The notes beneath the pieces were generated by a model, which did not search any database, was not told the DNA's origin, and was given only the letters and a program-made list of their open reading frames with translations. 64,000 nucleotides of DNA from Telmatobacter sp. DSM 110680 (GTDB lineage Bacteria; Acidobacteriota; Terriglobia; Terriglobales; Acidobacteriaceae). Position 1 is the first letter of the stretch. Each line of letters opens with the position of its first letter. A program made the position numbers and the translations under genes. Shown in pieces: positions 9,078 to 17,076 of this stretch. The stretch lies in NCBI RefSeq assembly GCF_039994875.1, contig NZ_CP121196.1, positions 5,828,001 to 5,892,000 of the forward strand. Direction: 5' to 3'.

Positions 9078-9139
9078 CCACAGGCAGCAAATGACAATCG
9101 AAATTCACAAACGCTAATATCGGCGAGGAGAAAAGCGCA

Positions 9140-9433
9140 TTGCCAGATTGGATTATTGGAACCGGCAGGTATTTACTCATCACCAGCGGTTCCCTAACGC
9201 TAATCTTTCTATACTGCCTTCTTTGTGGCGCAATATCTAAGCGATACCCAAGAATCGGCGTTGCGCTGTTCGGAGTGGTGGGCGCTGCATTTGTCACCGT
9301 CTTCTCATTTGTCGGAATAACAATAATTGCGGAAGGCAAAGCAGCAGTAGTGCTCTTGCTTCCCATATATTTTGTGGTCCTGATTGGATGGGTAGTGTTC
9401 GCATTCAAGTTTGCGGGTGACAAGTCGAAATAA
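9140..9433 (+). CDS. Small three-helix membrane protein
   Basis: A 97-residue protein with a TTG start and GAGGAG about 9 nt upstream. Three hydrophobic helices can be seen (residues 8-30, 40-62, 68-90) with a charged end. It lies between the two related membrane proteins and is codirectional, so it may act with them. No family is recognised. Confidence 0.6.
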   Translation: MPDWIIGTGRYLLITSGSLTLIFLYCLLCGAISKRYPRIGVALFGVVGAAFVTVFSFVGITIIAEGKAAVVLLLPIYFVVLIGWVVFAFKFAGDKSK

Positions 9434-9506
9434 TGCATGAACGCAGGATAAAGTGGACTACGCCTTATCCGCGAAAATTGCCAAATCCGCCGCCCCTCCT
9501 TCGTGG

Positions 9507-9512
9507 TAGAGT
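9507..9512 (+). promoter_or_regulatory. -10-like box (TAGAGT), leaderless promoter
   Basis: Second copy of the leader seen at 8331. The hexamer ends 9 nt before the ATG at 9522, and 18 of about 21 leader bases match the other copy. Confidence 0.5.
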
Positions 9513-9521
9513 TTGGCCATC

Positions 9522-10334
9522 ATGTTCAGGAGCATTCTGCTGCTCATTGCGTTGTGCGCAACGCTGACGCTCTCTGCCGAGCCAGCCAAGGCTCCTGCCG
9601 CGAAACGTGACCAGCCCTCAGCGCAGAAAACGGAGCAAGCGCCGACAGTCACGATCTCCAAACTGGTTGTTCAGGAACCTCCCAAAGAGGAGAAAAGCTG
9701 GTGGGACCGATTTTGGCAGCCCGAAAACGTTCCTAACATCCTCTTGTTCATCGTCGGTGCTTTGGGCGTGCCGATAGCGGCATGTACGTTAGTCATGCTT
9801 TGGTCCCAGACCAAGGCGATACGAGAAACTCTTGATGTCTCCAAGAGAACGCTCCTCCTACAATTTCGTCCCATCCTTACCGTTCGGGGCCTTAGAGCAA
9901 TGGGCCTATTGCAAAATCCGAAATATCCAGAAGAAACAAAGGTGTTTCTCGCCATTGAGAACAGTGGAGGGTCAGATGCGCACATTGACAGTAGTGAGAT
10001 TGTTGTCAAGACCGTGGACTACAACACTGACATAATGGAAGGCGCGATTTCTCTCGGCAAGATGACACTGAAGCCCGGTCAGGGACATGTAAAAAACATC
10101 CCAATTGATGACGAGCTTGTGAAGGCGATGGTCGCGGAGACGGCTCATATGGATCAGGACAAGGAGCGAAAGAGCCAGAAACCGCTGATAATGTGCATGG
10201 GCAATATTAAATATGTGGATGATTTGAACATCACTCGCACCCTTACCCTATATCGGCGATTCAACCCAAGAACCTTCGAGTTCTTGCCGATTGATGCTAA
10301 CGACAGCGACTTTAGGACTGAAACCCAACTGTGA
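9522..10334 (+). CDS. Membrane-anchored protein, paralogue B
   Basis: A 270-residue protein with a signal peptide (about 1-20, ending LSAEP), an Ala/Pro/Lys-rich linker, then one or two hydrophobic segments (WDRFWQPENVPNILLF, IVGALGVPIAACTLVMLW). The following domain is beta-rich (LQFRPILTVRGLRAMG). The ATG at 9522 matches the conserved leader shared with 8346; an in-frame TTG three codons earlier is less likely. It probably arose by duplication with paralogue A. Function unknown. Confidence 0.75.
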   Translation: MFRSILLLIALCATLTLSAEPAKAPAAKRDQPSAQKTEQAPTVTISKLVVQEPPKEEKSWWDRFWQPENVPNILLFIVGALGVPIAACTLVMLWSQTKAIRETLDVSKRTLLLQFRPILTVRGLRAMGLLQNPKYPEETKVFLAIENSGGSDAHIDSSEIVVKTVDYNTDIMEGAISLGKMTLKPGQGHVKNIPIDDELVKAMVAETAHMDQDKERKSQKPLIMCMGNIKYVDDLNITRTLTLYRRFNPRTFEFLPIDANDSDFRTETQL

Positions 10335-10340
10335 TACGGA

Positions 10341-10496
10341 CTACGCAGTCAATATGTTGTATATCGTTTCCCGCGTCACACCAAATTCTTTCGCACTGAG
10401 CAGCTCTCGCTTAGCAATGACCTCGGCTCTTCGAACTGCATCTTGCCCGTTCGATTTTGCCACGCGCCGATTCAAGATGCTCGTCATAGCAAGCAT
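10341..10496 (-). CDS. Small HTH ORF overlapping the operon end
   Basis: A 51-residue reading frame from ATG 10496 to TAG 10341, overlapping the end of the 10411-11046 gene in another frame. Its C-terminal part (KRELLSAKEFGVTRETIYNI) is a clear helix-turn-helix of the resolvase/Hin type. It may be a separate coupled DNA-binding protein, or the true C-terminus of the upstream gene after a frameshift. The frame stays protein-like upstream of the ATG, which favours the frameshift or remnant view. Confidence 0.45.
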   Translation of the reverse strand: MLAMTSILNRRVAKSNGQDAVRRAEVIAKRELLSAKEFGVTRETIYNILTA

Positions 10497-11046
10497 GACG
10501 ATCCTCGTTGATAGTACTGAGTCTGGCTGGCAAAGCGTCTGTATATGTTTGTGATATTCCCTCTCGTGAAGTTGTCCGCATTCTGGAATACACGCGAACG
10601 AGTTCCTTTCCGATCAGGCCATCGAGCTGCGTAGTCCTGCTGCGAAACGCACTTGAGAATTGCCCTTCTATAGTGCTTCTGTTTCCATGCGTGAGAAATT
10701 TCTCCAATTCAGGAAAATCACTCCGACCAGCATTACATGCCAATTTAGGGGCTTTTTCATAGCGAAAAGGCATTTCGACAGGCCTCCAAGTTGCTTCAAC
10801 CATGTTTGGGTGGACCACAACGCTTATCGGCGGTGTGAGATGCACCAATCGGGTGCCCTTTGGCCCTCCCTGCGCAAATGCCAGTCTCGCACCGCTCAGA
10901 CGGTCAGCGCTTTTGGGATTCAGAAGGTTCATCGCATGACACCCGGTTAAGCCAAAGCTGCCGAACTCCCAAAATGGGTCACTACGTGGGTCGCACTTGG
11001 ACCTTGGACGGCGCAAATGCACGATGAACACGCGATCTTCAGTCAT
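10411..11046 (-). CDS. Nmad3-operon protein, unrecognised family
   Basis: A 211-residue protein. The ATG at 11046 is 1 nt past the stop of the Nmad3-like gene, so it is clearly in the same operon. The N-terminal half has conserved-looking patterns (DPFWEFGSFGLTGCHAMNLL, GARLAFAQGG, LVHLTPPI), then PFRYEKAPKL and a Ser/Arg-rich FSSAFRSRT. The last 60 residues look less like a folded domain. The pairing with Nmad3 suggests a part in DNA base modification or its recognition. The reaction is unknown. Confidence 0.75.
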   Translation of the reverse strand: MTEDRVFIVHLRRPRSKCDPRSDPFWEFGSFGLTGCHAMNLLNPKSADRLSGARLAFAQGGPKGTRLVHLTPPISVVVHPNMVEATWRPVEMPFRYEKAPKLACNAGRSDFPELEKFLTHGNRSTIEGQFSSAFRSRTTQLDGLIGKELVRVYSRMRTTSREGISQTYTDALPARLSTINEDRHACYDEHLESARGKIERARCSSKSRGHC

Positions 11047-11047
11047 G

Positions 11048-11776
11048 TCAAAATCTTTCTTGCAAAAGGTTAACGTGCTGGTTTTGGAACCAAGTGAGAA
11101 ATTGCTTAGCATTCTTGAACTCAGGCGGGACGGCACTTCTCTGGATGTAGCCGTTCTTTACACTGAGTCCTCCCCATGCATGTTCAATCTCAGGGCGCAC
11201 ACGATATGCTTTGTCTCGCCAACTGCCAATTGGAATACAACGATCGAAGCGCCCTGATTCGCCAGCTCTTGCACGAACCACGACATCGTTCTCGCTGACA
11301 ACTGTCCAACGCGTATGCGCGTTTTCATCTCGCCGCGCTCTCGGCACATCTACAGCCCTAATAACCTCATCAATGACGTATAGACCAACCAAGCCGTAGA
11401 TCAAATCATGAGGCGGCGTTATTGACCTGAGACCTCCATAGAAGACCAAGATGTCTCCTCTGGAAAGCGATGCAACACCTGCGCCTCTGCGCTTGCCGTT
11501 GTCACCGTAGGTCAAATGCTCAAAGTCTGGATCGAGGTGCATATTACAAGCTGACAATTCATCAGGAAAACGCAAATTTGCGAGGTTGTTTATACGCGCA
11601 AACTCGGCGAGAGGCTCTACCACTTCCTCATAACGCTTAGCACGGCCCGGAGTGCATACCTTCTTGGGACCATCAGGAATCGGAACAAACACAAAGCTCC
11701 CCGTGAGCACATTCACAGGAGCGTTCCATTTGCCGTAGGCTTGGTCAATTCCGACTCGAACGAGAATCCCTCGCAT
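11048..11776 (-). CDS. Nmad3-like nucleotide-modification-associated protein
   Basis: A 242-residue protein; the start at 11776 follows AAGGTGA. It shows the hallmarks I associate with nucleotide modification associated domain 3: the N-terminal strand-turn MRGILVRVGIDQAYG, PIPDG, CNMHLDPDFEHLTYGDNG, a GDILVFYGGLR strand, and a W-rich C-terminus. This domain was predicted by comparative genomics to act with base-modifying enzymes of phages and bacteria; its activity is not established. It lies between an HNH nuclease gene and the 10411-11046 gene. Confidence 0.72.
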   Translation of the reverse strand: MRGILVRVGIDQAYGKWNAPVNVLTGSFVFVPIPDGPKKVCTPGRAKRYEEVVEPLAEFARINNLANLRFPDELSACNMHLDPDFEHLTYGDNGKRRGAGVASLSRGDILVFYGGLRSITPPHDLIYGLVGLYVIDEVIRAVDVPRARRDENAHTRWTVVSENDVVVRARAGESGRFDRCIPIGSWRDKAYRVRPEIEHAWGGLSVKNGYIQRSAVPPEFKNAKQFLTWFQNQHVNLLQERF

Positions 11777-11899
11777 TTGTGATTTCACCTTTGGCATCGA
11801 GCAGTTCGGTAAACAGCGTTGCACTACCTTGAAAGAAGAGGTCAATTGCGCAATTTCTAAACTACAGCTCATCCGATAAAATTGGCATTGGATTCCAAT

Positions 11900-12715
11900 T
11901 CATGGGAGTAATCTCGCTTGGGGGCGATAGAGCCGCTCACTCCACTCAATGACTGCCTCTTTGCCGCCCCGCTTCTCAACCTCAGACAGCACCAAATCGG
12001 TGAACTCATCACTGACTGTCGTCGGAACGAAGCGAAACCAAGGGTACTTATCAAGTCGAAGCAAAGCGTCTTCGAATTTGTCCACGTGGGCTGATTGCTC
12101 AAACAACGCAACGCCATCCCCGAGTTCGTCTTTCGGCAACACGTCCAGCATTGTCGTTTCGTCACGGAGCGTCCAGTACTCCCAAGTCCCGCGTTGGTTT
12201 CGTTGCCTTACGATGGCTAGGGTGCCTCCCTCAGCTCCGACCTCCAAAACAGTTTGTTGAAACGTTGAATCCCAAGGCTTCGTATCGAAGTATGTCCGCT
12301 CCTTCCCCCGCCTCGCCAGAATTAGGTTTCGCCGCTCAAGGAAGATTCTGTCCCTAAGGTCATAGAACTCAGGCAGCGTTTTCGGGACAGTGCAATCCAC
12401 TTCGACTTTGAAACGATTGCAGAAGCCGTTGCAGGCTCCACAGGCCAATACGGCGTTCGAATAGTTCCACACCCAAATCGCGTCAATTCCCATGCTCTTG
12501 CAAACGCTTTGCGGAACAACGTGGTCGAGCACCATCGTGAGCCAGTCTTCAAATCTTGCAGTAAAGGGCAATCCACAATAAGCACAGTTTGTAACTCCGG
12601 TGATTCTCATGAACTCCGGGGCATCAGCATGGCGTGTGTTGAACCCCGGTCTCTGTTCTAGTTGCTCTCGACCCCCACCGGGATATGCGTCGAAGGGAAG
12701 TCCCTCAATCTTCAT
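11900..12715 (-). CDS. HNH endonuclease
   Basis: A 271-residue protein. The start at 12715 is fixed by AGGAGG 8 nt upstream. The HNH nuclease core is at 44-100: CAYC (44-47), LDHVVPQS with D64-H65, N84/N87 and CGACNGFCN (92-100), a zinc-stapled beta-beta-alpha metal site. The C-terminal 170 residues have no recognised domain and may bind DNA or a partner. As first gene of the operon with the Nmad3-like protein it could be the cutting subunit of a modification-dependent or modification-protected defence system, which is inference. Confidence 0.88.
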   Translation of the reverse strand: MKIEGLPFDAYPGGGREQLEQRPGFNTRHADAPEFMRITGVTNCAYCGLPFTARFEDWLTMVLDHVVPQSVCKSMGIDAIWVWNYSNAVLACGACNGFCNRFKVEVDCTVPKTLPEFYDLRDRIFLERRNLILARRGKERTYFDTKPWDSTFQQTVLEVGAEGGTLAIVRQRNQRGTWEYWTLRDETTMLDVLPKDELGDGVALFEQSAHVDKFEDALLRLDKYPWFRFVPTTVSDEFTDLVLSEVEKRGGKEAVIEWSERLYRPQARLLP

Positions 12716-12743
12716 GTAAGTTCCTCCTCTTGTGCGCGTTGTA

Positions 12744-12845
12744 AGGCCACCCTTGACCACACAATATCGCTTTCGATTTCCGTAGAATGGCCGCCATCAA
12801 AAGCTCACCGGATTTCTAAAACTTCGACCCTATTTTTGATGCCAC
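12744..12845 (+). repeat. Dispersed ~105-bp repeat, copy 2
   Basis: The most diverged of three copies (see 2722 and 15231). Shared landmarks are CCACCCTTGACCA at the start, GAATGGCC in the middle and AAAACTTCGACCC near the end. It lies directly upstream of the HNH operon, in the intergenic stretch 12716-13141, where nothing else is seen. Confidence 0.6.
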
Positions 12846-13141
12846 CCTTGCACTTCTACGCTGATGTTATGATGCGGGCAACTGTTGCTGCTACTCCCAT
12901 ATTCCGCGCTCTTCTCAAGAACGCAACGCATTCACTTGCTTCAATATCAAGCTGATGTAGTACTCGGAAACAACTCGCGAATCGTCTCCTTAAGCTCAGC
13001 GAGTTTCGGCGTCCATATCAAAGTTCGGTAATTTGGGCATCGTCGCACATTAGGTTGCACCCGTCCGAGAATGACAGGACGCCCATTGGTTAACAGAGAT
13101 GGAGTGAAATCGGGAAGCAACTGACTTGGATTGCTCTAGGT

Positions 13142-13705
13142 TTAATGTGGACGGAATTCAACGAATCGCCAGCCATCATCGTAAAGCCGTAGAAGCGCCT
13201 TCCCTTGTGCAGGAGGCATGGGATTGAATATGGACTCGGCATCATGCGGATAATCCGATAAGTCATACTTCCATGTATACTCGGCAACTTTGTCATTCGA
13301 GGCATTCGAATCGGCTGAAATGCCAGTAATCTCAACAATTCTCCAACCTACGGGCTTGGTGAGTGGCAACATCACGCCAGGATGTTGGGCATCCACGCCG
13401 GCCGGAATATATCCAATGCAAAGCACATATTGTCCTGATGCCAATCGGATGTCAGAACTGTCGGGGAGACAACTCTTAAAGTGATTGAAGTCCATTAAGG
13501 TCGCCAATTTTTGGGCCGTACTCGGATCAATATGCAAAAACTTCGAGGCCTCATCGGGACCTAGGACAATCTGGTGAAACTGATTTGAGATTCCCACCTT
13601 GTCGAGAATATCCTTTGCGCCGTCACGCGTAAGTTTCTGGGACCTACAACTAGAGGTCATCGCGAGAACGGCGATTACTCCAAGACACACTGATATTCGC
13701 TTCAT
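13142..13705 (-). CDS. Predicted lipoprotein
   Basis: A 187-residue protein. The N-terminus is a signal peptide with lipobox (LAMTSSC, Cys20), so it should be lipid-anchored outside the cytoplasmic membrane. AAAGGAAA precedes the ATG. The mature part has no recognised domain; PPAQGKALLRLYDDGWRFVEFRPH at the end and a central GYIPAGVDAQHPG are notable. Isolated between divergent neighbours. Confidence 0.75.
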   Translation of the reverse strand: MKRISVCLGVIAVLAMTSSCRSQKLTRDGAKDILDKVGISNQFHQIVLGPDEASKFLHIDPSTAQKLATLMDFNHFKSCLPDSSDIRLASGQYVLCIGYIPAGVDAQHPGVMLPLTKPVGWRIVEITGISADSNASNDKVAEYTWKYDLSDYPHDAESIFNPMPPAQGKALLRLYDDGWRFVEFRPH

Positions 13706-13905
13706 AGTTTTCCTTTCTCATACTGTTCTTAACGGATATTGGATGAAGTGTACTCTTAAACCGTTCTTCCCCCACATATTTCATGCGCCCACGACCTTTC
13801 TCTCCAAAACGGAGCAGAGATGCGCTAAGATTGTTGCCATTCCTGCGCCTCCTTTGAACCGCAGATTCTATCTAGCTTGGGCAACCAGCCAGAGCGGGGG
13901 AAAGT

Positions 13906-14349
13906 ATGGTCTATTCGACAGCCGTCACACAGACACGTGCTATTCACATTCGTCGAGTAATTGAATGGGGAACGAAATTAATATTGGGCGTCGTGGGGAT
14001 TGGCGTGTTCCGAAGCGAGTTTCTCAGGATCATGTCTCTGCCGCGCGAACTCAATAACGAACTCTACTTAGTTCTTTTAGCGGTAGCGACCCTTCTCACA
14101 GCCGGATGGATATTTGTAGCCAATAAGGAATTCGACATCATGTGCAATTTCTTGGACCCGCTCGAATACCGAATCCCCGACGAAACATTCATTGGGATGG
14201 CGATTGCAGCAGCTCTCACAATCCTCTTATTCACGGCCCGAAATCCGCTATGGTTCGGCGTGAGCTATTCCGTTTACATGTTGCTGAGCGTGCTTGGTTG
14301 GAAACGGGTACAAGATTCCACCAAGCGAACTGCGGCATATAGATGGTGA
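13906..14349 (+). CDS. Small integral membrane protein
   Basis: A 147-residue protein with GGGGG just before the ATG. Hydrophobic segments are at about 25-40, 52-72, 95-112 and 115-132, so four membrane helices are likely. The end carries WKRVQDSTKR. No family is recognised. Confidence 0.65.
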   Translation: MVYSTAVTQTRAIHIRRVIEWGTKLILGVVGIGVFRSEFLRIMSLPRELNNELYLVLLAVATLLTAGWIFVANKEFDIMCNFLDPLEYRIPDETFIGMAIAAALTILLFTARNPLWFGVSYSVYMLLSVLGWKRVQDSTKRTAAYRW

Positions 14350-14628
14350 GCACATCCGCTGTCCGAAGTGCGGGAAAGACAGCGTCTATATCAAGCCAAA
14401 AAACTAGTTCAGCTGCTCACTCATCTTTTGAATCGAGAACGCTAGTCCACTATCGTGAGCGACGTCACATCATGCCGATAGAAGGCAACCGTACAGTCAT
14501 AACGTCGCACGCTACCCATTGAACGCAGGGCTGTTGCACGTTGAGGCCTCCGTTTATGCACCAGCGGTTCGTGCGAGACCCCACTTGATTTTGTAATGCA
14601 CGGTCAAATCGAAAAAGGAGAGGCGAGC

Positions 14629-15204
14629 ATGGAAAAGGGTACTCGGCGAGCGAAACAGCTTGTTGATATCTATTCCATTGGTCTCAAGCTTCATACGCTT
14701 CGCGTGCAAAAGGGTTTGACCCTATCGCGCTTGGCAGCAGAGACAAGCTTATCGACTGCGCTCTTATCTAAATTGGAAACCGGTCACATGATTCCGACTC
14801 TCACAACGCTAGCGACCATCTGCCGCGTTTATGGCGTCGGACTTGGCTTCTTTTTTGCTGAGACAAAGAAGCATTCAATGTCCATCACGCGGAGCTTAGT
14901 TGCAACGAGACGCGGGCGAACGCAGGAAACGATGAAGGAGTTTCCGCTGAATGCAAAAGCAGATTTTCCTATTCTTGCGAGAGAAGTTGACTTTCCGCCA
15001 AAGCACACTGAGACGATGGCGGAAGTGGGGAAGGTGTTCACCGGTGTTATTTACGTCTTAGAGGGGAGTCTACAGCTTGAATCAGCGGGTCAGAAAGATG
15101 TGATGGAAGCTGGAGATTGCGTTTGCTTGAATAGCGACATGTTGATTTTCTGGGGCGCGAGCGGAACAACTCGGTGCAGAGCACTGGTTGTGACCCAAGG
15201 ATAG
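14629..15204 (+). CDS. XRE-family regulator with cupin domain
   Basis: A 191-residue protein; the start at 14629 is set by AAGGAGAGG. Residues 13-70 are an XRE helix-turn-helix (LGLK-like LKLHTLRVQKGLTLSRLAAETSLS, LLSKLETG). Residues 110-190 form a small beta-barrel cupin (YVLEGSLQLES, MEAGDCVCLNSD). Such proteins repress or activate nearby operons in response to a ligand bound by the cupin. No metabolic target gene is adjacent. Confidence 0.88.
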   Translation: MEKGTRRAKQLVDIYSIGLKLHTLRVQKGLTLSRLAAETSLSTALLSKLETGHMIPTLTTLATICRVYGVGLGFFFAETKKHSMSITRSLVATRRGRTQETMKEFPLNAKADFPILAREVDFPPKHTETMAEVGKVFTGVIYVLEGSLQLESAGQKDVMEAGDCVCLNSDMLIFWGASGTTRCRALVVTQG

Positions 15205-15230
15205 GCCTGAAATCACGGTTCAGAATGCTC

Positions 15231-15334
15231 AGCCACCCTTCAGATCACAGTGTCACTTTTGGGTTCCGCAGAATGGCCTCTGTCTGAAACACGGCATTTT
15301 TCAGAACTTTGACCCTTGTTTTGGAGATCACATA
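15231..15334 (+). repeat. Dispersed ~105-bp repeat, copy 3
   Basis: Aligns end to end with copy 1 (2722-2828): shared CTTTTG, ATGG, ATTTTT, AACTTTGACCC and the terminal GGAGATCACATA. It lies between the XRE-cupin gene and 15510. No terminal inverted repeats or coding capacity are visible. Confidence 0.7.
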
Positions 15335-15509
15335 TTGAAGGCTCAGACAGCTGAGTCATCGCATTCTTTAGAGGTTGTGGTCGAATGGTGCTGCGCTGAA
15401 GATGTCGATGAAAGATCATCATTGGCGCTGCTTCAAGCTTCCGTCCCAATCGACCGGTTTACTTTATGAATGAGCCATTTCAAGGATCGCTTTTGTATAT
15501 CGCTTTCCT

Positions 15510-15644
15510 TCATTCCTCCGGTTGTGGTTTGTGGCACATGCATTCACATTCGTGATCGTTCCGCTCCTTGCGCAGGACGTAGCCGTCGCAATTTTGATGG
15601 CGCTTCTGCTTGCATTCCTGGCTGATGTAGTGGGTGCCGCGCAT
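15510..15644 (-). CDS. 44-residue Cys/His-rich protein
   Basis: Very short gene from ATG 15644 to TGA 15510. The protein begins MRGTHYISQECKQKRHQNC and continues GYVLRKERN, then ECECMCHKP. The C-x8-C ... C-x-C-x-C-H arrangement looks like a small zinc-binding module. Similar short proteins (CxxxxHxxCxGYV ... CxCxCH) occur in actinobacteria and acidobacteria. An upstream TTG would extend it slightly. Function unknown. Confidence 0.55.
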   Translation of the reverse strand: MRGTHYISQECKQKRHQNCDGYVLRKERNDHECECMCHKPQPEE

Positions 15645-15697
15645 GGGGTGATATTTGTAAGCGTACAATTCTGGTAGTAGTCGTCAATGGGTGAAGC

Positions 15698-15904
15698 TTG
15701 AAGCACATTGTTTACAAATACAGCAATGATCAGGCGGACGAAATGGAATTTGATTCCCATGGTTCCCAGATCTTAGAGCAGGGCGATATTGTTTCAAGGC
15801 ATGGTGCGAGTTGGAAAGTTGAATCGATCGAATACTAGGACTAAGACAACCGCAAACTCATTCCGACCTGGTGGGTGTATTTGAGCCGGGTTTTGACGAA
15901 CTAG
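15698..15904 (+). pseudogene. Broken copy of the 18063-18269 gene
   Basis: From a TTG at 15698 the frame reads KHIVYKYSNDQADEMEFDSHG, clearly matching the intact protein at 18063. It then meets TAG at 15836 and TAA soon after, although homology continues (DNRKLIPT matching DRKQIPT). The 5' flank also matches: a TACAAT box and GTCGTCAATGGGTGAAGC are shared with the other copy. Two in-frame stops make this a decayed duplicate. Confidence 0.75.
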
Positions 15905-15993
15905 CACCCGCACTTCACCTTTCCATAACTCCACGTCCTTATGCATAGCAGTAAAAACATCACAAGAATAATGTGTTGGAATGGAGAGGATTC

Positions 15994-16164
15994 ATGGAGA
16001 AAGCAATTGAGATTCGACTAAACGAGGATAACGCAAGGCACCTAGAACGTTTTCTGCAGGGGTTCACATCGACAAATAAGTTTCAACCGCCCTACGCGAG
16101 TTCTGAAATTAAGGCGTTCAATGAGTTGTATGCCGAAATTCGGAAGGCTCTCGGCCATTCCTGA
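15994..16164 (+). CDS. Small hypothetical protein
   Basis: A 56-residue protein starting MEKAIEIRLNEDNARHLERF, preceded by GAGAGGA. It is mostly helical and charged, with no Cys pairs or membrane segment. Function unknown. Confidence 0.5.
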   Translation: MEKAIEIRLNEDNARHLERFLQGFTSTNKFQPPYASSEIKAFNELYAEIRKALGHS

Positions 16165-16199
16165 GATCGGGCGAAAGTAATCGACTCGACACAACACAG

Positions 16200-16520
16200 G
16201 TGAAGTCGAGGCGGATTACAGTGCGTAAGCTTTGCGGCCTACGACCTGTGGACGTTGGATTTGATGATGAAGAAGAGAAGAAATCGGCGGCTCAGCTTGA
16301 AGGTTATGCGGCGGACTCCCCCGCACTGGCAGCAATCGCGTGGTTTGTCGGGATTGCCGCATTCTCTACTGCTCTCGCACTCGCGCTGGTCAATTATGAG
16401 TCAAGTCTGTTTGCCAGAGCATTCGTTGACCTTGTTTCCGTCGGGGCAACGATGGAGCGAGACTTGTTTCATCGAATTCGTCGAACACATTTACATTATG
16501 TGTCTGCATCCATTCAGTGA
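16200..16520 (+). other. Possible hybrid or remnant ORF
   Basis: A 106-codon frame from a GTG without ribosome binding site. Its residues 11-20 (LCGLRPVDVG) match the core of the small-protein family at 24830, 25050 and 30561, then the match is lost and a hydrophobic stretch follows. Its end overlaps the convergent PadR gene. It may be a recombined remnant rather than a working gene. Confidence 0.3.
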
Positions 16521-16844
16521 TGCGTTGCTTGTCACCGCGTCTGCCGTAATCTCTTCAAACAACTCGCGTACCCGCTCTTGGCCGGTCTTTAGGGCCTGTC
16601 GTCCCGCATGTGTTGCAACATACACCCGGCGACTTCGCTGTGACACTTTCTGTTTTGAAGACTTAAGCCAGCCTCTTTTCTCCATGCCCTGCAAGAGCGG
16701 ATACATCGTGCCCGGCCCAAGCTTGTATCCGTGACGATTAAGTTCCTGAATCATGCCAAGGCCGAATACCGGCTCTCGACTCGCGTGATGAAGGACGTGA
16801 GGCCGCACAAGCCCGGAGTACAAGTCGTAATATTTGGGATTCAC
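16491..16844 (-). CDS. PadR-family transcriptional regulator
   Basis: A 117-residue protein with the PadR winged helix: LHHASREPVFGLGMIQELN, GPGTMYPLLQGMEKRGWL and the wing RVYVATHAGRQAL. PadR proteins are usually repressors of exporter or stress genes that respond to small molecules. It follows the genes at 17328-16863 on the same strand with a 18-nt gap, so it may be the last gene of a three-gene unit. Confidence 0.9.
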   Translation of the reverse strand: MNPKYYDLYSGLVRPHVLHHASREPVFGLGMIQELNRHGYKLGPGTMYPLLQGMEKRGWLKSSKQKVSQRSRRVYVATHAGRQALKTGQERVRELFEEITADAVTSNASLNGCRHIM

Positions 16845-16862
16845 GGTTTACTCCCGACCAAG

Positions 16863-17063
16863 CTATGCTGACTTCTTCTGATTTGCCCAACGTGCCCTCT
16901 GCGCGTCACCAATTCTCTTTCTGGCGGCGGCACTCATCTTGCGCTTCTTCCGTTTCGGGAGTATAGAAGTCTTCTTCGCTCCATCCCCGGATAGCAGAGT
17001 ACGAGCTTGTTTAAGTCGAGAGATTTCAGCGTCAATCGAGGCTAGGATTGCATCTATAGTCAT
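16863..17063 (-). CDS. Small basic protein with AAARKRI-type tail
   Basis: A 66-residue protein starting MTIDAILASIDAEISRL. The N-terminal helix is amphipathic; the C-terminus KRKMSAAARKRIGDAQRAR, then a Trp-containing end, is a conserved basic motif seen at the end of many small acidobacterial and planctomycete proteins and is likely nucleic-acid binding. It is 13 nt downstream of the gene at 17077. Confidence 0.6.
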   Translation of the reverse strand: MTIDAILASIDAEISRLKQARTLLSGDGAKKTSILPKRKKRKMSAAARKRIGDAQRARWANQKKSA

Positions 17064-17076
17064 CCCGAAAGTATAT

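Noticed and set aside
15464..15760. 98-codon minus-strand frame over the Cys/His-rich microprotein
   Set aside because: The frame with C-x8-C and CECMCH (15510-15644) is far more protein-like; this one is Thr/Asn/Ala-rich noise.
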